A stretch of 64,000 nucleotides of DNA from SZUA-36 sp963753105 (GTDB taxonomy: Bacteria > Pseudomonadota > Gammaproteobacteria > Xanthomonadales > SZUA-36). Within the stretch, counting starts at the first letter, position 1; the number at the start of each line of letters is the position of its first letter. The position numbers were made by a program, and so were the translations under genes. Where the stretch lies: assembly GCA_963753105.1 (NCBI GenBank), contig CAVWBD010000011.1, positions 186,001-250,000 on the forward strand, in the 5' to 3' direction. Positions 9,340-19,449 of this stretch are shown in pieces. Below the pieces are notes generated by a model. That model did no database searches and was not told the origin of the DNA. It was given only the letters and a program-made list of their open reading frames with translations.

Positions 9340-10763
9340 TCAAAACGAGTGCGCGCCGTGGGCACCGATGCTGAAAATATATTGCAAGCCCAATTGATTA
9401 TCGTCTTCATAGCCCGCCCGGTCGAGTGTGTATTGCAACCTGAGACGGCTGAATTCGCTGTTCGACCAGTCGGTCATGATGCTGTAGCGCCATGGGTCGT
9501 CTGATCCGGGCATCAATGGTGTATCGATAAAGGCATCCCCCGGGTAATCTGAAGCCAAGCGGTCGTAGCGCATGCCAAAACGCCAGCGCGGGAAGGGCTG
9601 ATAGACCGCCTGCGCATACCAGCCTTGCTGATCAACGTCGTAGGGCAGGGCGTCGTCATGCCGGTAATAGATTCCCGTCTTCATTGCGCCACATATACTC
9701 GGCCTGGAAAACAAAATTACGCTGTTTCCAGTTGCCGTTGGGCGCCCATTTCCAGACAAACTCGGCCATCAGCAGGTCAGATTGCCCGGTAAACGTCAGC
9801 GGACCATCTTCATGATCCGCTTCTTCATCTTCATGGTCCGATTCTTCGTGTTCGTGCCCAGTTGCCCGGTCATCGGCATCAGCCTGCAGATAGGACAGCC
9901 CGGCCTGCCAACTGTGGCTGTATCCCATATCACCGCCAAGCCGGGCGTGCAGGGTGTAACTTCCAACACCGGAATTGCTGGCGCCACCCGCCGGGTAACG
10001 TTCACCACGCGTGACTTCGGCCCCCAATTCAAAATATAGATCCGTGGGCGCCAGCCAGCGTAACTGCAGGCCGTCATCCAGGTACTGGTTGCCCAGCAAG
10101 GCCTGGTAGGGCAAGTGGTTGGTCGGCAAAATCCCAGCTATGCGAGTGCTTGTCGTTCAGGTAGCCGATGTTGGAATAAAACCTGCCCATACGCAGAGAC
10201 AGGCCAGCGGGCAAGGTCATTGTCTCGACCCAGGCTTCTTCAATTTCAATTTCAGTATGTCCATCGTGATAGTGCAATGGCACCGTCAACCAGGCGGTGA
10301 ACTTGTCATCCACGTTGGCCGAGATGTTGATCTCGGTTTCACCCAGCGACAATCCTTCGGGTGCGGGACCTGCCTCGCCGGCCAGGGTGAATCCCGGAAT
10401 CTGGTAGTCGTCGGGGTCATTGTCATAAGCCCAGGCCCGGCCCTGGAAGATGACACCGAGGTCCGGGTTGTACATTCCACTGCCGGATCCCGTGGACCGG
10501 GCTGGAGTTTCAGGGGCTTGCCAGGGATCGCTTGCCGGTGGCGCCTCATCAACGGTAGCCACGGCCGGCGCCGGTTGGGTCGCGGCATTTTGTTCCGCAG
10601 CATCCAGGCGTTTTTCGAGTTCGGCAATGCGGGATTCGTAATCCGCACGCATCTGCTCCAGTTCTGCACGCAGTGCGTCTATTTCAGATTCAGGTTCAGC
10701 CAGTGACCGGGGCAGTTCCGATAACAGGTATGCCGTTAAAAGGCCAAGCAATAGGGTGCGCAT
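9340..10763 (-). CDS. porin-like outer-membrane protein with coiled coil and His/Asp-rich loop (two frameshifts)
   Basis: This barrel of roughly 470 residues has a signal peptide, a short coiled coil (about residues 25-60, EIDALRAELEQMRADYESR), then strands with an internal His/acidic loop (HEHEESDHEDEEADHED, bases about 9803-9860), and a C-terminal Phe (GAHGAHSF). The frame breaks near 10115 and near 9675; family-like sequence continues each time. The His/acidic loop and the position upstream of the ZnuA/ZnuB-like genes suggest a zinc-selective outer-membrane channel, which is inference. A second His pair (LHYHDGHTEIEIEE) lies in the first third. Confidence 0.65.
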
Positions 10764-10834
10764 CTAGTGTCTCCATTGAATTTGTTGAAACTATCCACCG
10801 GTATTTAACCTGGCGGACATATTGAACAGTAGAC

Positions 10835-11116
10835 TCAGGAAACGTGCGGAGGAGCCCTGCTTGGGTGGGCGTACAGCGTGATTGGCAGGACGTAGGGAGA
10901 AGCGTACGGTCGATCTGGGCAATCCACGAGTGAGATGACCTGGAGCAAGGCGGAATCTGTCACCATGGCATTATCGGTTCCCGCCGCGTGCATGCACAGC
11001 GAACACAATTCGGAACCTGTGGCTTTATGGCTGGACAGGTGGCCGCTCAGGGCCACGTTACTGACGACCAGCGTCAATGCCAACAATAAGCTCAGAATTC
11101 CGGGGATGGATCGCAT
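10835..11116 (-). CDS. small exported Cys/His protein at head of metal-uptake cluster
   Basis: The 93-residue product has a signal peptide (ILSLLLALTLVVSNVALSG) followed by a compact metal-ligand-like array: H26, H30, C38, C41 and H43. It resembles DUF2946-type small exported proteins that often precede metal-transport or TonB-receptor genes, but I cannot confirm the family. It lies 72 bases upstream of the His-rich porin on the same strand. The 40 bases before its start contain an AT-rich imperfect dyad (near 11145-11160) that could be a Zur or Fur site, but the match is too weak to call. Confidence 0.5.
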   Translation of the reverse strand: MRSIPGILSLLLALTLVVSNVALSGHLSSHKATGSELCSLCMHAAGTDNAMVTDSALLQVISLVDCPDRPYASPYVLPITLYAHPSRAPPHVS

Positions 11117-11155
11117 ACTTGAATTTCTTTTATTTCAACGTCGATTGAATATCAT

Positions 11156-12164
11156 TTATACGACCGTAAGACCGTGAATGCAAACACGCGCATCCGTGCT
11201 GTGGAAATAGTAATCCACCAGTTCCCCGGTAGCCTTGTCAATACAAACGATCGTTGCCGGCGAAAAACCGGCGAAAATATAGTCCCCGTGCAGGGCCAGG
11301 CCACGCAGGTACAGGGGCCGCGCGGTCGCCTTGCGCCGGGTACTGAAAAACGAAATCCCCATTTCACGCAGTGCCCTGGCAGCGCTCCTGAACACCAGCG
11401 CCTTGATGCCGGGCATTTTTTTGATATCGATGGCGCGGATTTGTTCCCCGCTGGCCAGGTCGTATTCGCGCACCACGGTGCGGTGCGTGTCGTTGATATA
11501 GGCGACACCGGGTTCCTGGATAATCAGGTTGTGTGCGTGCTTCAGTTTCGGGTCCGAGATGACAATGGTATTGCGGCTCAGGTTGGCCACCACGCACTTG
11601 GAGTGGAACAGGGCATAGACTTCTCCGCGGAACTCACAGACCGCATTCAAATGCAGGTGCGACGGGCCGCGGAACGAGGCGCTGTCGAGAAAAGTCGTCC
11701 CGGTTATCGATGTCCTTGTTAACGGCCAGCGGTTGCACGTCCAGCGCCTGTTGGAACTCGGGCACTTCGCGTGGCCAGAACCCGGCTTCCATGGCGCCGT
11801 CCGCCAGGCGGTATTTCAGTACCGCGTCCAGCGTGGTTGATGTGACCCAGACCGAGTCACCGGCGATATCAATTTCGTGCAAGCCGGCCATCAAGCCGTG
11901 CGAGAGTCTGCGCTGCGGGTTCAGGTCCCGGTCAAAAAAGTGCAGGGTATGGTAATCAGCGGCGATGACATCATCGCCGACCACGCGTATGCCCCGGCAA
12001 CCGCGTACATTGCCCCGCGCATTGGGGTCGTGGTCCAGGTCCGGGTCGCTCGGCACAATGGGGACTTCGCGGACGATTGATTTGCGGTCCCAGTCCAGGC
12101 GGAAAATGCTGCCGCCATCGGCAACCCGGGCGCCCCTGACGATGGTTCCGAAATATATATCCAC
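11156..12164 (-). CDS. propeller-like protein of unknown function (one frameshift)
   Basis: The span encodes about 335 residues with repeated short beta-type motifs such as RGIRVVGDDVIAADYHTLHF, HEIDIAGDSVWVTSTTLDAVLKY, HAHNLIIQEPGVAYINDTH and LRGLALHGDYIFAGFSP, spaced like blades of a beta-propeller. No signal peptide is evident, so it is probably cytoplasmic. The frame changes near 11685-11695; the sequence continues across it as DNRDDFLDSASFRGPSHLHLN, the type of motif seen in NHL/TIGR03032-like proteins. I do not recognise a function. Its start at 12164 is followed by a non-coding 290 bases that lead to the RND operon. Confidence 0.5.
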
Positions 12165-12452
12165 TCAAGTGTCCCGTTACATGGTGATGCCGTGTAGTTT
12201 AGCGGAAAGTGACGGCAAGAGGATGGCCTGTGCATGCTAAACTCGATGGTCATTCTACTGGTGGTACGTGGTACGGGCGCCCTCGATAAGGAATTGACTC
12301 CCAGGTCGTAAATCGTCCCCGGTTTGGGTGAGCGGGTGACCTTGCATATGGCAGTAAAAAACAGGTTTCTTGATATACTGTTTTTTTATCTGCATATTGG
12401 CTTTTATACCGGTTGGATTTCCCGGTCATCAACCGTATAAGGAACAAGCAAC

Positions 12453-13520
12453 ATGACATCGATGCGACGTTATATATCTCAGAAATTTCTCGTAACCCTG
12501 AACCTCGCAGCCGCCCTTAGCCTGTCCTGTACGGCATTTGGCCAGGATGCCGGTTCGCTGGCGACAGCCATCGCCGCTTATGAGCCGGCCGCGATTGAAC
12601 GGGTCTTTGACGGTACGGTGGAAGCGGTGCACCAGGCGACCGTCTCGGCACAGACGGGCGGGCGCATCGCCGAGTTGAACTACGACGTTGATGATTATGT
12701 TGAACAGGGCTCGGTACTGGTCCGCTTCACTGACGCGGAGCAGCAGGCAGCCCTGAGCCAGGCGCAGGCTCAGCTTGCCGAAGCCAAGGCACGCAGCACC
12801 GAGGCTGGCGAAGACTACCGGCGTGCGCAGAACCTGCAGGAGCGCGGCCTGGGTTCGCAACGTGACCTGGACCGGGCACTGGCGGCCCGGGAGTCAGCAA
12901 AAGCCCGTGTTTCTTCTGCTGAATCGGCAGTGGCTACGGCGCGTCAACACCTGGATTACACCACGGTCAAGGCGCCTTACGCCGGCATCGTGATCCAACG
13001 CCACGTGGAACTCGGCGAAACGGTTTCACCGGGGCAGCCGTTGTTATCGGGCTTGTCACTGGAACGCCTGCGGGTTGCCGTTGACCTGCCCCAGTCCGTT
13101 GCCATCGAGGTTCGCAAGGACCCGGTGGCTGCAGTGGTCACCACACAAGGCCGTGTGAATTCCGGGAATATCACGCTGTTTCCGGTGGCAGACCCGTTGA
13201 CCAATACCTTCAGGGCGCGGCTCGACCTGCCGGAGGGCCAGTTTGGGCTGTATCCGGGTATGTTCGTCAAGGTTGTTTTTGCAATCGGCGAGGCCGAACG
13301 CCTGCTGGTGCCGGCCGCGGCCGTGTTGCACCGCAGTGAAATCACGGCGCTTTACGTTGTTAACGACGGTGGTGTGCGTTTGCGGCAGGTCAGGACCGGG
13401 CAGCATTTTGACGACCGTGTTGAAATCCTGTCGGGGTTGGCCGCCGGTGAAGCGGTAGCCCTGGACCCGGTGTTGGCCGGTATCTCTGCCAAGAGTGAGA
13501 TGGGTTTGAGCCATGATTGA
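12453..13520 (+). CDS. RND efflux periplasmic adaptor (membrane fusion protein)
   Basis: The 355-residue adaptor has a signal peptide and the usual order: first biotinyl-lipoyl half (RIAELNYDVDDYVEQGSVLVRF, about residues 70-91), alpha-helical hairpin (about 92-160), second lipoyl half (APYAGIVIQRHVELGETVSPGQPL), then beta-barrel and membrane-proximal domains. It bridges an inner-membrane RND pump to an outer-membrane channel. AAGGAA lies ahead of the ATG. The stop overlaps the start of the pump gene by eight bases, so the two are translated together. No TolC-type channel follows; a FadL-like barrel does. Confidence 0.9.
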   Translation: MTSMRRYISQKFLVTLNLAAALSLSCTAFGQDAGSLATAIAAYEPAAIERVFDGTVEAVHQATVSAQTGGRIAELNYDVDDYVEQGSVLVRFTDAEQQAALSQAQAQLAEAKARSTEAGEDYRRAQNLQERGLGSQRDLDRALAARESAKARVSSAESAVATARQHLDYTTVKAPYAGIVIQRHVELGETVSPGQPLLSGLSLERLRVAVDLPQSVAIEVRKDPVAAVVTTQGRVNSGNITLFPVADPLTNTFRARLDLPEGQFGLYPGMFVKVVFAIGEAERLLVPAAAVLHRSEITALYVVNDGGVRLRQVRTGQHFDDRVEILSGLAAGEAVALDPVLAGISAKSEMGLSHD

Positions 13521-16500
13521 GAAACTTGGAATCTCCGGCCGCATAGCAGCCAGCTTCCAGAATAACCAGCTGACACCGCTGATTGCGCTGACCGCCATGC
13601 TGCTCGGCCTGTTCGCGGTGATGGTCACCCCGCGGGAAGAAGAACCGCAGATCGATGTGACCTTCGCAAACGTTTTCATACCGTTCCCGGGTGCCGGGTC
13701 GGTAGAAGTTGAAAACCTGGTTTCCATTCCAATGGAACAGGTGTTGGCGGAAATCGAGGATGTAGAGCACGTGTTCTCGGTTTCGCAGCCGGGCATGTCG
13801 GTGCTGACCGTGCAGTTCGAGGTAGGTGAAGACCGTACCGAGTCTCTGGTGAAACTGTACAACGCCATTTACTCCAACCAGGACTGGCGTCCGGCCAATC
13901 TCGGTATCGGTGCGCCGATGGTCAAGCCCAAGGGTATCGACGATGTCCCGATTGTCACGGTGACCCTGTGGAGCAAGGATGAAGAGCGCGGCGGGCACGA
14001 GTTGCTCAAAGTGGCGCACACGCTCGAAGCGGAACTGAAACGGGTGCCCGGCACCCGCAACGTGTATTCCGTCGGCGGTGCGAAAGATATCGTGCACGTG
14101 GTACTGGACCCGGAGCGTGTTGCCGGTTTTGGCCTGACGCTGGATGATTTGAACATGGCGCTGAATGCCGGCAATGATGTCAGGCAGGCGGGCAGCCTGG
14201 TTTTCAATGACGAAGAAATTCCCGTGCAGACAGGTGTCTTCCTGTCGGGACCGGAGGATATCGCCGAACTTGTCGTGGGTGTATTTGACGGGCGGCCCGT
14301 GTTCCTCGGTGATATTGCCGATGTCAGCCACGGCAGCGATCAGCCCGAATCATATGCGTGGTTTGCCAGTGGCCCCGCGCACGCTGACGCCGGCCATGAC
14401 ATGGTGAATTATTCACCGGCAGTAACACTGGCGGTTTCCAAGAAACCCGGCACCAACGCGACGACCATCGCTGATGTCGTGATCGAGCGTCTCGAACAGC
14501 TACGTTCCACGCATATCCCGGATGGTGTCGAAACCACGATTACACGGAATTATGGGAAAACAGCCAATGACAAGGCCGTTAAACTGATCAGCAAGCTGGC
14601 TTTTGCGACGGCATCTGTCGTTTTGCTTGTCCTGCTGACCATCGGCTGGCGCGAGGCACTGATCGTCGGTACGGCCGTGGTGGTCACGCTGATGGTGACG
14701 CTGTTTGCCTCCTGGGCATGGGGTTTTACGATCAACCGGGTGTCCCTGTTCGCGCTGATATTCTCGATCGGTATCCTGGTCGATGACGCGATCGTGGTGG
14801 TTGAAAACATCCACCGCCACGGGTCATTAAAGCCGGGTCCGCTTAGTGCGTTGATACCGGGTGCCGTTGACGAGGTGGGCGGGCCGACAATCCTGGCGAC
14901 ATTTACCGTCATAGCGGCCCTGTTGCCGATGGCCTTCGTCACCGGTCTGATGGGCCCGTACATGAGCCCGATCCCCATCAATGCGTCATTAGGCATGCTG
15001 TTCTCGCTGGCGATCGCGCTGATACTCACACCGTGGCTGTGTAGTCGCTTGCTGGGACACCAGGCCGATCACGCTGAAAGCGACGCGTCAGGTGGGAGAC
15101 TGCATAAATTTACCAGCCGCGTGATGACACCGTTTTTGCGCCAGTCGGATGGGCGTGGAGCACGATTGCTGTTGTACGGCGGCCTGCTGGGCCTGATCGT
15201 CATCGCGATGGCATTGGTGCTGACACAGTCGGTGGTCCTGAAAATGCTGCCGTTTGATAACAAGTCGGAATTCCAGGTGATACTGGACATGCCCGAGGGC
15301 ACACCGGTGGAAAACACCGCGGCAGTGCTGGACGAGTTGGCCGCCATCATCGAAACCGTTCCCGAGGTGGTCAATTACCAGGTCTATGCCGGTACCGCAG
15401 CACCCATCAACTTCAACGGCCTGGTACGTCAGTACTACCTGCGCCAGGCGGGTAACATGGGTGATATACAGGTCAACCTGAAGGACAAGGATAAACGCAA
15501 GCGGGCCAGCCACGAGATTGCCTCTGCCGTGCGTGAAGCGTTGGCCGCTACCGCTTTGAAGCACAATGCCTCGGTCAAGGTCGTCGAGGTGCCGCCCGGT
15601 CCACCGGTCATGTCACCCATCGTGGCCGAGATTTACGGACCGGATTATGCCGCCCAGAAACAGCTTGGCCGTAACCTGGAGCAGGTATTTAAATCAACAC
15701 AGGACATCATGGATATCGACAGCAGTGTCGAGTCGGACGCCAGGCGTTACGTGATCGAAGTGGACCGCCAGCGCGCAGCTCTCTTGGGTGTCTCGCAAAG
15801 CCAGGTCAGCAGTGCAGTCGCGATGGCGCTGGGTGGTGCCGACGTGACCTATATCCACCAGGGCCGGGAAAAGGAACCGATCCCGGTGCGACTGGAAGCG
15901 GCGGTCTCTGACAAGGCGAACATCTCCAGCCTATTGGCCCTGAAAGTGCGCAGCCGGGAAGGGGTGCCGGTGTCGATCTCGCAGTTTGCCAGCGTGGTGG
16001 AAGAGCCCTGGGATGACGCGATCATCCACAAGGACCTGTTACCGGTTGTTTTTGTCACGGGCGACATGACCGGTGACCTGGACAGTCCCTTGTATGGCAT
16101 GTTCGACCTCAGTGACGCGATTGCCGAGACGGAATTTGCGGGGCAGGGGATCGAGCAGCGTTACATCAGCCAACCTGACAACCCCTACTATTTTTCAATG
16201 AAATGGGATGGTGAATGGCAGATTACCTATGAAACTTTCCGCGACATGGGTATCGCCTACGCGGTCGGCCTGATACTGATTTTCCTGTTGGTCGTTGCGC
16301 AGTTCCGCTCTTACCTGTTGCCGCTGGTCATCATGGCGCCGATCCCCTTGACGGTGATCGGTGTGATGCCCGGTCATGCGCTGTTGGGCGCCCAGTTCAC
16401 GGCCACCTCGATGATCGGCATGATCGCACTGGCGGGTATCATCGTGCGCAATTCGATTCTGCTGGTGGATTTTATCCAGCAGGAACGTGCTGCGGGCACC

Positions 16501-16728
16501 AGTTTGGAGGATGCCGTAATCGCGGCCACGGCAGTACGCGCCAAGCCGATCATTCTGACCGCGCTGGCAGCGATGATGGGGGCATTTTTCATCCTGGATG
16601 ACCCGATTTTCAACGGCCTGGCGATTGCACTGATATTCGGTATCCTGGTCTCGACCCTGTTGACGCTGCTGGTTATTCCGGTATTGTTTTATAGCTCACG
16701 ACAATCAAAAACATCACCGGGCGCCTGA
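13513..16728 (+). CDS. RND family efflux transporter permease
   Basis: The 1071-residue protein is a full-length RND pump: one N-terminal helix, a large periplasmic domain, then helices 2-7 with the proton-relay motif in helix 4 (SIGILVDDAIVVVENIHRH, near residues 415-433), a second periplasmic domain, and helices 8-12 ending near residue 1062. It resembles the HAE1/CusA-like group of the AcrB superfamily but is closer to the less characterised pumps that carry a conserved MVTPREEEPQI segment early on. The substrate cannot be told from sequence. It overlaps the adaptor gene and is followed after 41 bases by a FadL-like barrel. Confidence 0.9.
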   Translation: MIEKLGISGRIAASFQNNQLTPLIALTAMLLGLFAVMVTPREEEPQIDVTFANVFIPFPGAGSVEVENLVSIPMEQVLAEIEDVEHVFSVSQPGMSVLTVQFEVGEDRTESLVKLYNAIYSNQDWRPANLGIGAPMVKPKGIDDVPIVTVTLWSKDEERGGHELLKVAHTLEAELKRVPGTRNVYSVGGAKDIVHVVLDPERVAGFGLTLDDLNMALNAGNDVRQAGSLVFNDEEIPVQTGVFLSGPEDIAELVVGVFDGRPVFLGDIADVSHGSDQPESYAWFASGPAHADAGHDMVNYSPAVTLAVSKKPGTNATTIADVVIERLEQLRSTHIPDGVETTITRNYGKTANDKAVKLISKLAFATASVVLLVLLTIGWREALIVGTAVVVTLMVTLFASWAWGFTINRVSLFALIFSIGILVDDAIVVVENIHRHGSLKPGPLSALIPGAVDEVGGPTILATFTVIAALLPMAFVTGLMGPYMSPIPINASLGMLFSLAIALILTPWLCSRLLGHQADHAESDASGGRLHKFTSRVMTPFLRQSDGRGARLLLYGGLLGLIVIAMALVLTQSVVLKMLPFDNKSEFQVILDMPEGTPVENTAAVLDELAAIIETVPEVVNYQVYAGTAAPINFNGLVRQYYLRQAGNMGDIQVNLKDKDKRKRASHEIASAVREALAATALKHNASVKVVEVPPGPPVMSPIVAEIYGPDYAAQKQLGRNLEQVFKSTQDIMDIDSSVESDARRYVIEVDRQRAALLGVSQSQVSSAVAMALGGADVTYIHQGREKEPIPVRLEAAVSDKANISSLLALKVRSREGVPVSISQFASVVEEPWDDAIIHKDLLPVVFVTGDMTGDLDSPLYGMFDLSDAIAETEFAGQGIEQRYISQPDNPYYFSMKWDGEWQITYETFRDMGIAYAVGLILIFLLVVAQFRSYLLPLVIMAPIPLTVIGVMPGHALLGAQFTATSMIGMIALAGIIVRNSILLVDFIQQERAAGTSLEDAVIAATAVRAKPIILTALAAMMGAFFILDDPIFNGLAIALIFGILVSTLLTLLVIPVLFYSSRQSKTSPGA

Positions 16729-16769
16729 CAGCAAGCTCGTGTACCCGGTTTGATGGGAGAAACTGCCTG

Positions 16770-18146
16770 ATGCACATTCATACACGCCTGGTGGGCGTGA
16801 TTATCGCTCTGAGCGGACTTTTGCTCAGTCAACTGGCCGTTGCCACCAATGGCTACATGCCGCACGGTGTCGGGGCCAAGAACAAGGCCATGGCGGGCGC
16901 CGGTATGGCCATGCCACAGGATGCGATCTCCATCGTCAGCAACCCGGCAACAGCCGTGTTGGTGGGAAACAGGATGGATGCCGGTGTGTCGCTGTTCATG
17001 CCACGCAGGAATTACACGACGCTGTTTGGTGGCAACAATGGGCGCAACAATTCTTTCAGTTTTGAGAATGTAAATATTGACAGCGGGGAAGAATTGTTCA
17101 TCAACCCGGAGATCGCCGGCGCCCACCCGCTGGATGATGTTTCGGCCCTGGCCTGGGCGTTTTATATGCGCAATGGCCTGGCAAGTTCCTTCAAGGGCGG
17201 CAGCGCCACTTTTGATCCCGATGGCGATGGTCCGTTGGGAATTGCAACATACCCCGGCACCTATGGTGACGGCAGGCTGGAGTTCGAGCTGTCACAGGCA
17301 TTCCTGGATATCACCTGGGCAAGAAAATTCGGTGATCACACGTCGTTTGGCGTGTCCGCGGTGCTGGCTGGGCAGAGCCTGGTGGTCAAGGGTATTGGCG
17401 GTTTTGCAAAATACACCGAAACCTTCTCCGACAGTAATGGCGCGGTCCTGCCGGATCGGCTGAGTGGCAATGGCAAGGATACCGGTTATGGTCTTGGTCT
17501 GAAGGCCGGTCTGCATCATCAGCTGGGTGAGCATTTCAGCCTGGGCGCTGCTTATCAAAGCGAGATCAACACCGGTTCTTTTTCCGATTATTCCGATCTG
17601 CTCGCCGGTGGCGGGGATCTCGATATCCCTGCCTGGGCAAAGCTGGGCATCACCTGGCAACCGGCCGGCAATTTCTCGTTAAGCCTGGACATGCAATACA
17701 TCTGGTATTCGGATATCGATGCACTGGGTAATTCCTTTGCGAATATCTACGACTGCCCGGGTAGTGGCATGGGTGGGACCAACCTAAAGCGCTGCCTGGG
17801 TGGCGCCGACGGGGCAGGCTTTGGCTGGCAGGACATGCCGGTCGTGAGTATTGGCAGCCACTGGGATGTCAGTGAGGCCTGGACCTTGCGCGCCGGCTTC
17901 AGTTTTGCTGACCAGCCGGTCACCTACTACGAGAACACCTTCAATATTCCCGTGATCAGCCTGACGGAGGCGCACTACACGCTCGGTTTCAGCTACAGAC
18001 TGGATAATGGAGATGAACTGAGCTTTGCGTTCATGTACACGGAAGAAGAATCCCTGGAGGAACTGAACCAGCTGGATTCATCGCAGATTCTGCGGCTCAC
18101 TACGGATCAGTTTGACTTCCAGGTCAGTTACAGCTGGGGTTTGTAA
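16770..18146 (+). CDS. FadL/OmpP1-type outer-membrane transporter
   Basis: The 458-residue barrel has a signal peptide ending at AVA near residue 26, then the family's N-terminal hatch (TNGYMPHGVGAKNKAMAGAG, with the conserved SNPA near residue 57). It ends VSYSWGL. FadL-type proteins carry hydrophobic molecules such as fatty acids or aromatics across the outer membrane. A GGGAGA ribosome site precedes the ATG. It follows the RND pump closely on the same strand, so it may be co-expressed and handle the same hydrophobic class, which is inference. It meets the kinase gene tail-to-tail. Confidence 0.85.
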   Translation: MHIHTRLVGVIIALSGLLLSQLAVATNGYMPHGVGAKNKAMAGAGMAMPQDAISIVSNPATAVLVGNRMDAGVSLFMPRRNYTTLFGGNNGRNNSFSFENVNIDSGEELFINPEIAGAHPLDDVSALAWAFYMRNGLASSFKGGSATFDPDGDGPLGIATYPGTYGDGRLEFELSQAFLDITWARKFGDHTSFGVSAVLAGQSLVVKGIGGFAKYTETFSDSNGAVLPDRLSGNGKDTGYGLGLKAGLHHQLGEHFSLGAAYQSEINTGSFSDYSDLLAGGGDLDIPAWAKLGITWQPAGNFSLSLDMQYIWYSDIDALGNSFANIYDCPGSGMGGTNLKRCLGGADGAGFGWQDMPVVSIGSHWDVSEAWTLRAGFSFADQPVTYYENTFNIPVISLTEAHYTLGFSYRLDNGDELSFAFMYTEEESLEELNQLDSSQILRLTTDQFDFQVSYSWGL

Positions 18147-18180
18147 ACCAGCCCGCGTATTGCACCAGCCGGGCTCGTAC

Positions 18181-19308
18181 TCAGGCGGGTTTGTGTTTGG
18201 TCGAGAAGGGGATACGGATAGCGATGGTCAAACCGTGGGGGTCGGTCTGACTCAGCTTGATCGAGTGGTTTGAGCCATAAATCGTGGCCAGACGCTCGCG
18301 GGTATTCTTCAGGCCGACGCCTTTTGAATCCGGGATACACCCGTCCACCAGTTCGCAACCGGGGCCGTCATCGCAGATTTCCATCAACAAGTCACCGGCA
18401 AACACCCTGGCCGAAATACACAGGTGTCCGCCACCCTCGGCGCGTGCAATACCGTACTTGATGGCGTTCTCGATCAATGGCTGCAATAACAGGCTGGGTA
18501 TCAGGGCGTCACTGGCGGTTTCCTCGATATCCAGCTTCAGTATCAGGCGCTCTTCGAAACGTACTTTTTCGATATCCAGGTATAGCTGCAGGGCCTTGAG
18601 TTCCTGCTCCAGCGTGACCCGCTGCATGGGGTCGTTATCCAGCGAGTAACGCAGGAAGCTGGATAGCTTGGTGACCATGCGATTGGCCAGCTCGGTGTTC
18701 TGTTCCAGCACCAGCGTGGAAATGGCATTCAGCGTGTTGAACAGGAAATGCGGGTTCAGCTGGTAACGCAGCATCTTTAATTGAGCTTCGTGCGCCATGG
18801 CAGCTGATTTCAGAGCACCTTCACGGACATCCTGGAATATCCGGTAGTACTTAATACTGAAATACAGCGTGCTCCACGCCAGCATCCAGGCGATCGGGGC
18901 AGCGGTGCTTTCGAAATACGACACTTTTTCGTAGATTCTGGCTGCCTCTTCACCCACCTCGGCAATCCAGGCGGTCATGTCTTTGCCTGTTTCGAACCAG
19001 CCGTAGTAGATAAAGCCACGTGCCTTGATCCATAGCCAGCCAGCAAAGGAACTGCCACCAAGAAAGGCGATGGCCTGCAGCCAGAACGCCCGGTTCCACA
19101 GAAAGCGGTACAGGTAACGCAGACACAGCGCAATCAGCATACCTATGACGGTTATGATCGCCACGTAGATGTAATAGCCGGGCAACGTCTCGCCCAGTAT
19201 TGCGATGGTGTAGAGATATTTTCCAAAAATCCCCCACAACGCCCACCCACCCAGGTGGAACACCCAGAACAGGTTTGGTTGATTATGCAGGAGTTTTTCA
19301 AATTTCAC
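18181..19308 (-). CDS. LytS/AlgZ-type sensor histidine kinase
   Basis: The 375-residue kinase has four hydrophobic segments (about 15-35, 45-65, 78-95 and 138-152), a short linker, then the His_kinase domain (PF06580 type) with the phosphoacceptor in QLNPHFLFNTLNAIS (His187). The ATPase part has PLIENAIKYG (N-box) and GVGLKNTRERL (G-box). This class signals to LytTR-type response regulators, usually encoded next door, but neither neighbour is a regulator: a FadL-like gene lies downstream and a protease is divergent upstream. It is therefore an orphan in this window. Confidence 0.85.
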   Translation of the reverse strand: MKFEKLLHNQPNLFWVFHLGGWALWGIFGKYLYTIAILGETLPGYYIYVAIITVIGMLIALCLRYLYRFLWNRAFWLQAIAFLGGSSFAGWLWIKARGFIYYGWFETGKDMTAWIAEVGEEAARIYEKVSYFESTAAPIAWMLAWSTLYFSIKYYRIFQDVREGALKSAAMAHEAQLKMLRYQLNPHFLFNTLNAISTLVLEQNTELANRMVTKLSSFLRYSLDNDPMQRVTLEQELKALQLYLDIEKVRFEERLILKLDIEETASDALIPSLLLQPLIENAIKYGIARAEGGGHLCISARVFAGDLLMEICDDGPGCELVDGCIPDSKGVGLKNTRERLATIYGSNHSIKLSQTDPHGLTIAIRIPFSTKHKPA

Positions 19309-19449
19309 AGGGGCGATTCTACACGTTTGTCCGCCGGACGTGTCGCATCTTAACCTCAGGGCAATGCGTTTTATCTCAAAGTGATTCGGTTTGTCTCAAA
19401 CGGCTGTAAGCCGGGGGCTTTTCTGGCCACAGGTGATTGAAAATCTGTT

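Noticed and set aside
11117..11155. Possible Zur or Fur box before the small Cys/His gene
   Set aside because: Only an imperfect AT-rich dyad; too weak by eye without a matrix search.
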